Notes under the pieces: model-generated
The model's input: only the letters and a program-made list of their open reading frames with translations
Databases searched by the model: none
Told to the model about the DNA's origin: nothing
Program-made: the position numbers and the translations under genes
DNA from: Deltaproteobacteria bacterium
Lineage (GTDB): Bacteria > Desulfobacterota > Syntrophobacteria > BM002
Length of the DNA: 33,302 nt
NCBI GenBank assembly: GCA_022340515.1
Contig: JAJDNT010000202.1
Span: forward strand, 1-33,302
Direction: 5' to 3'
In this document: piece after piece, positions 31,754 through 33,302 of the stretch
Layout of the letters: every line of letters begins with the position of its first letter
How positions within the stretch are numbered: position 1 is the stretch's first letter

Positions 31754-31986
31754 AGAGCGGATATTTTTGCCTGCCCTGCGGGAAATTGCTTGGATCAGAG
31801 ACTGAACTTTCCACAAATCCATTCCAAACTATCTGCCGTCTTGTTTTTTTGACACCACCCCAGCGCTGCAGAGAATGGCCAAATTCATACTGCGGGTATC
31901 TCTCCCTCTCTCGACACCAGCAAATCTCGAAAATATTTCGGTCGAGGCAGAAAGGAGCACATTGACGGGAATGAGGAGGATAGGTA

Positions 31987-32925
31987 ATGAATAGGATTGG
32001 ATTCACTGACATGGAGAAGAGGTTTTTGAATATTGGATTACTGAAACTGCTACTGGTGTGTTTTTTCCTTGGCGGTTGCGCTACCCAGAAAGATGTATCC
32101 TTGCTCCAGAGGCAAATCTGGACTGCCCGACGGGATCTGGACAGGAACAAAGCCCAGATGGCTCAAATGGAAAAAACATTAGATGAGAAATTGGCAGCCC
32201 TTGATGCTGACCGGCAGCCACTTCGCAAAAATCAAGCAGAGGTAGGAGCCCAGTTGGATCGTCTAGAATTAGAGCTGGGGCAGTTAAGCGGTCAACTGGA
32301 AGAAGCCACTACAATGTACACTCGAAACAGTGAACGCATTAGTGAGATTCAACAAAACCAGATGGAATCCATGCTGGAGGTTCGCAAGAGCGTGGAGGAT
32401 CTCCAACGAGCGCTGAACGTAATGGCCGGCCATTTGGGGTTGCAGGAACTGGCAGTGAGCCCCACCAAGCCGAGCACCCCAAAAGAGAAGCAAGCAGACA
32501 AAGCTCAGTCCTCTTCTGACGCCGGACAAACTGTCAAGATGCAGCCAGCCGCAAGTGCTGAAGAGCATTACGACAACGCTCTTCAGCTATTCCGGAGTGG
32601 CCAGTACGACGGAGCAAGAGACGGATTCCAGAGCTATCTCGAGCGCTATCCCAAGTCAAATCTGGCCGACAACGCCCAATTCTGGCTGGGCGAGTGCTAT
32701 TATGCGGAGCAGAGGTATGGGGAAGCTATAGCTGCCTATGAAAAGACGATCAAGGAATACCCCAAGAGTGATAAGGTGAGCAGTGCGATGCTCAAGCAAG
32801 GCATGGCCTTTATCGAACTTGGGGATAGCACTGCCGGGAAAATTCTTTTGAAGAAGGTTGTCAAGGAATATCCAAATAGCAATCAGGCAAAAATCGCCAA
32901 AAGCAAGTTAACCCGGACCAAGTAA
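31987..32925 (+). CDS. cpoB: Tol-Pal system protein CpoB/YbgF, lipoprotein form
   Basis: This 312-residue protein has a lipoprotein signal with lipobox LGGC and C31, a coiled coil at about 38-150 (QKDVSLLQRQIWTARRDLDRNKAQMAQMEKTL...), a low-complexity linker (SPTKPSTPKEKQADKAQSSSDA) and three TPR-like repeats at about 193-300 (EEHYDNALQLFRSGQYDGARDGFQSYLERYPKSN; LGECYYAEQRYGEAIAAYEKTIKEYPKSDK; AFIELGDSTAGKILLKKVVKEYPNSN). CpoB links Tol-Pal to peptidoglycan synthases. In E. coli it is a soluble periplasmic protein; here it seems lipid-anchored. GAGGATAGG precedes the ATG. It is 503 bp from pal, so it may have its own promoter. Confidence 0.93.
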   Translation: MNRIGFTDMEKRFLNIGLLKLLLVCFFLGGCATQKDVSLLQRQIWTARRDLDRNKAQMAQMEKTLDEKLAALDADRQPLRKNQAEVGAQLDRLELELGQLSGQLEEATTMYTRNSERISEIQQNQMESMLEVRKSVEDLQRALNVMAGHLGLQELAVSPTKPSTPKEKQADKAQSSSDAGQTVKMQPAASAEEHYDNALQLFRSGQYDGARDGFQSYLERYPKSNLADNAQFWLGECYYAEQRYGEAIAAYEKTIKEYPKSDKVSSAMLKQGMAFIELGDSTAGKILLKKVVKEYPNSNQAKIAKSKLTRTK

Positions 32926-33039
32926 AAGCAGGGCTGGCGCACTAGCACTATTAAACAATTTCAACTAGGCACTAGGAACTATGCACTAGGCACAAGTAAG
33001 TCATTGCACTTGGCGCCGTGCGCGCTCCGTTGCCACTTG

Positions 33040-33173
33040 GGCTAAAGCCCGTCATTAGGCCTTATGGCTGTCATTATGCCGCCTGCAATAAATGACCATA
33101 AATGACAGCGAAGCGCAATGACGGCCACTTACGGTGGCCAAATGACTACCTGATGACAGCAAAGCCTAATGAC
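33040..33173. repeat. Inverted partner of the tolQ-tolR modular repeat
   Basis: GTCATT or AATGAC hexamers at 33051, 33070, 33091, 33101, 33117, 33141 and 33168 alternate with GC-rich hairpins (GGCCAC/GTGGCC at 33123-33139). Bases 33083-33146 match 27905-27968 in reverse complement at 56 of 64 positions, and the similarity continues to about 33040. The surrounding 32926-33240 stretch has no gene; it also has ACTAGGCAC-type degenerate repeats near 32965-32993. Confidence 0.85.
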
Positions 33174-33240
33174 CCCAATTGCCTTTTGCCCTGAGCGATG
33201 AGCCTGAAGCCATTTACTCAATCTCTATGCTCCATGCTAA

Positions 33241-33302
33241 TTACCCGCCAAATCGGGACTTCTCCTGGTTGATAAAGGTCTCTACCTCAATCTTGTGACC
33301 AT
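33241..33302 (-). CDS. Probable C-terminus of an unidentified minus-strand gene
   Basis: On the minus strand one frame is open from the window edge and ends in TAA at 33241-33243, giving GHKIEVETFINQEKSRFGG. The composition looks protein-like and the position, just before a repeat-filled intergenic stretch, fits a gene end convergent with cpoB. Twenty residues are too few to name it or to be sure. Confidence 0.35.
   Translation of the reverse strand, partial: GHKIEVETFINQEKSRFGG

Larger units (their letters stand above)
31484..31986. other. 503-bp gap between pal and cpoB with palindromes and no clear gene
   Basis: Open frames here (31708-31965 plus, 31506-32150 minus) lack ribosome sites and family features, and the minus one overlaps the start of cpoB. 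The gap holds a 10-bp inverted repeat at 31539-31580, a near palindrome GGGTGATTCATCGCCC near 31639, a CGATC/GATCG pair near 31690 and a 20-bp palindrome at 31734-31753. It may encode a structured RNA or hold a promoter for cpoB, but I cannot name one. Confidence 0.5.

Noticed and set aside
31506-32150. 214-codon minus-strand frame across the pal-cpoB gap
   Set aside because: It overlaps the start of cpoB, has no ribosome site and shows no protein-family pattern.

Overview
The window is chromosomal DNA of a Gram-negative bacterium with roughly 50% GC. A complete Tol-Pal envelope system (27.06-32.93 kb) requires an outer membrane. Gene style and the intergenic repeats (degenerate GACTTCCGACCTC-type strings, a segment translating as FDKLRTSG, a MITE-like palindrome) suggest a deltaproteobacterium in the broad sense (Desulfobacterota). 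That placement is inference from style, not from a marker gene. I see no rRNA, tRNA, CRISPR array, phage genes or transposase.

Region 1 (0-23.1 kb) is one long plus-strand run of stress, envelope and transport genes: a ClC channel end (cut by the window), an MtfA-like metallopeptidase, a DedA protein, a DUF202-like protein, a TauE/SafE exporter, an APC permease, a NarL-type histidine kinase plus LuxR-type response regulator, a stand-alone receiver, HtrA/DegP, a proton-type P-type ATPase, a PfkB sugar kinase, FtsH, a cytochrome b561, two paralogous universal stress proteins, an unrecognised membrane protein, a Bax-inhibitor-1/YccA protein, an NtrB-like histidine kinase, DUF1269, SHOCT and DUF1614 proteins and a second DedA protein. 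It reads as a stress-tolerance island.

The main discovery is a promoter block present three times: before the stand-alone receiver (7757-7850) and before each universal stress gene (16380-16473 and 19996-20089). It contains two orientations of a heptamer close to WCCKAYA, at identical positions relative to a TATAGT/TATAAT -10 box; the distance from the first heptamer to the -10 box is 86 bp in all three. No good -35 box is visible, so these look like activator-dependent promoters. The kinase/LuxR-type regulator pair just upstream (5212-7666) is the obvious candidate controller. The set of likely targets (Usp proteins, a cation P-type ATPase, PfkB) parallels the DosR dormancy regulon of mycobacteria, and part of it parallels the heat-resistance islands that carry ftsH and degP.

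Region 2 (23.1-27.0 kb) is a mixed segment: a 184-bp MITE-like palindrome, a 59-residue small protein followed by a structured 3' region and terminator, a 117-residue minus-strand protein of unknown function, a TPR protein, nucleoside diphosphate kinase, and a TerB/DnaJ-type (DjlA-like) protein flanked by inverted intergenic repeats.

Region 3 (27.06-32.93 kb) is tolQ-tolR-tolA-tolB-pal-cpoB in canonical order. It is unusually loosely packed: a modular GTCATT/hairpin repeat lies between tolQ and tolR, with an inverted copy after cpoB, and a 503-bp gap with two strong palindromes separates pal from cpoB. The window ends in the probable C-terminus of an unidentified minus-strand gene.
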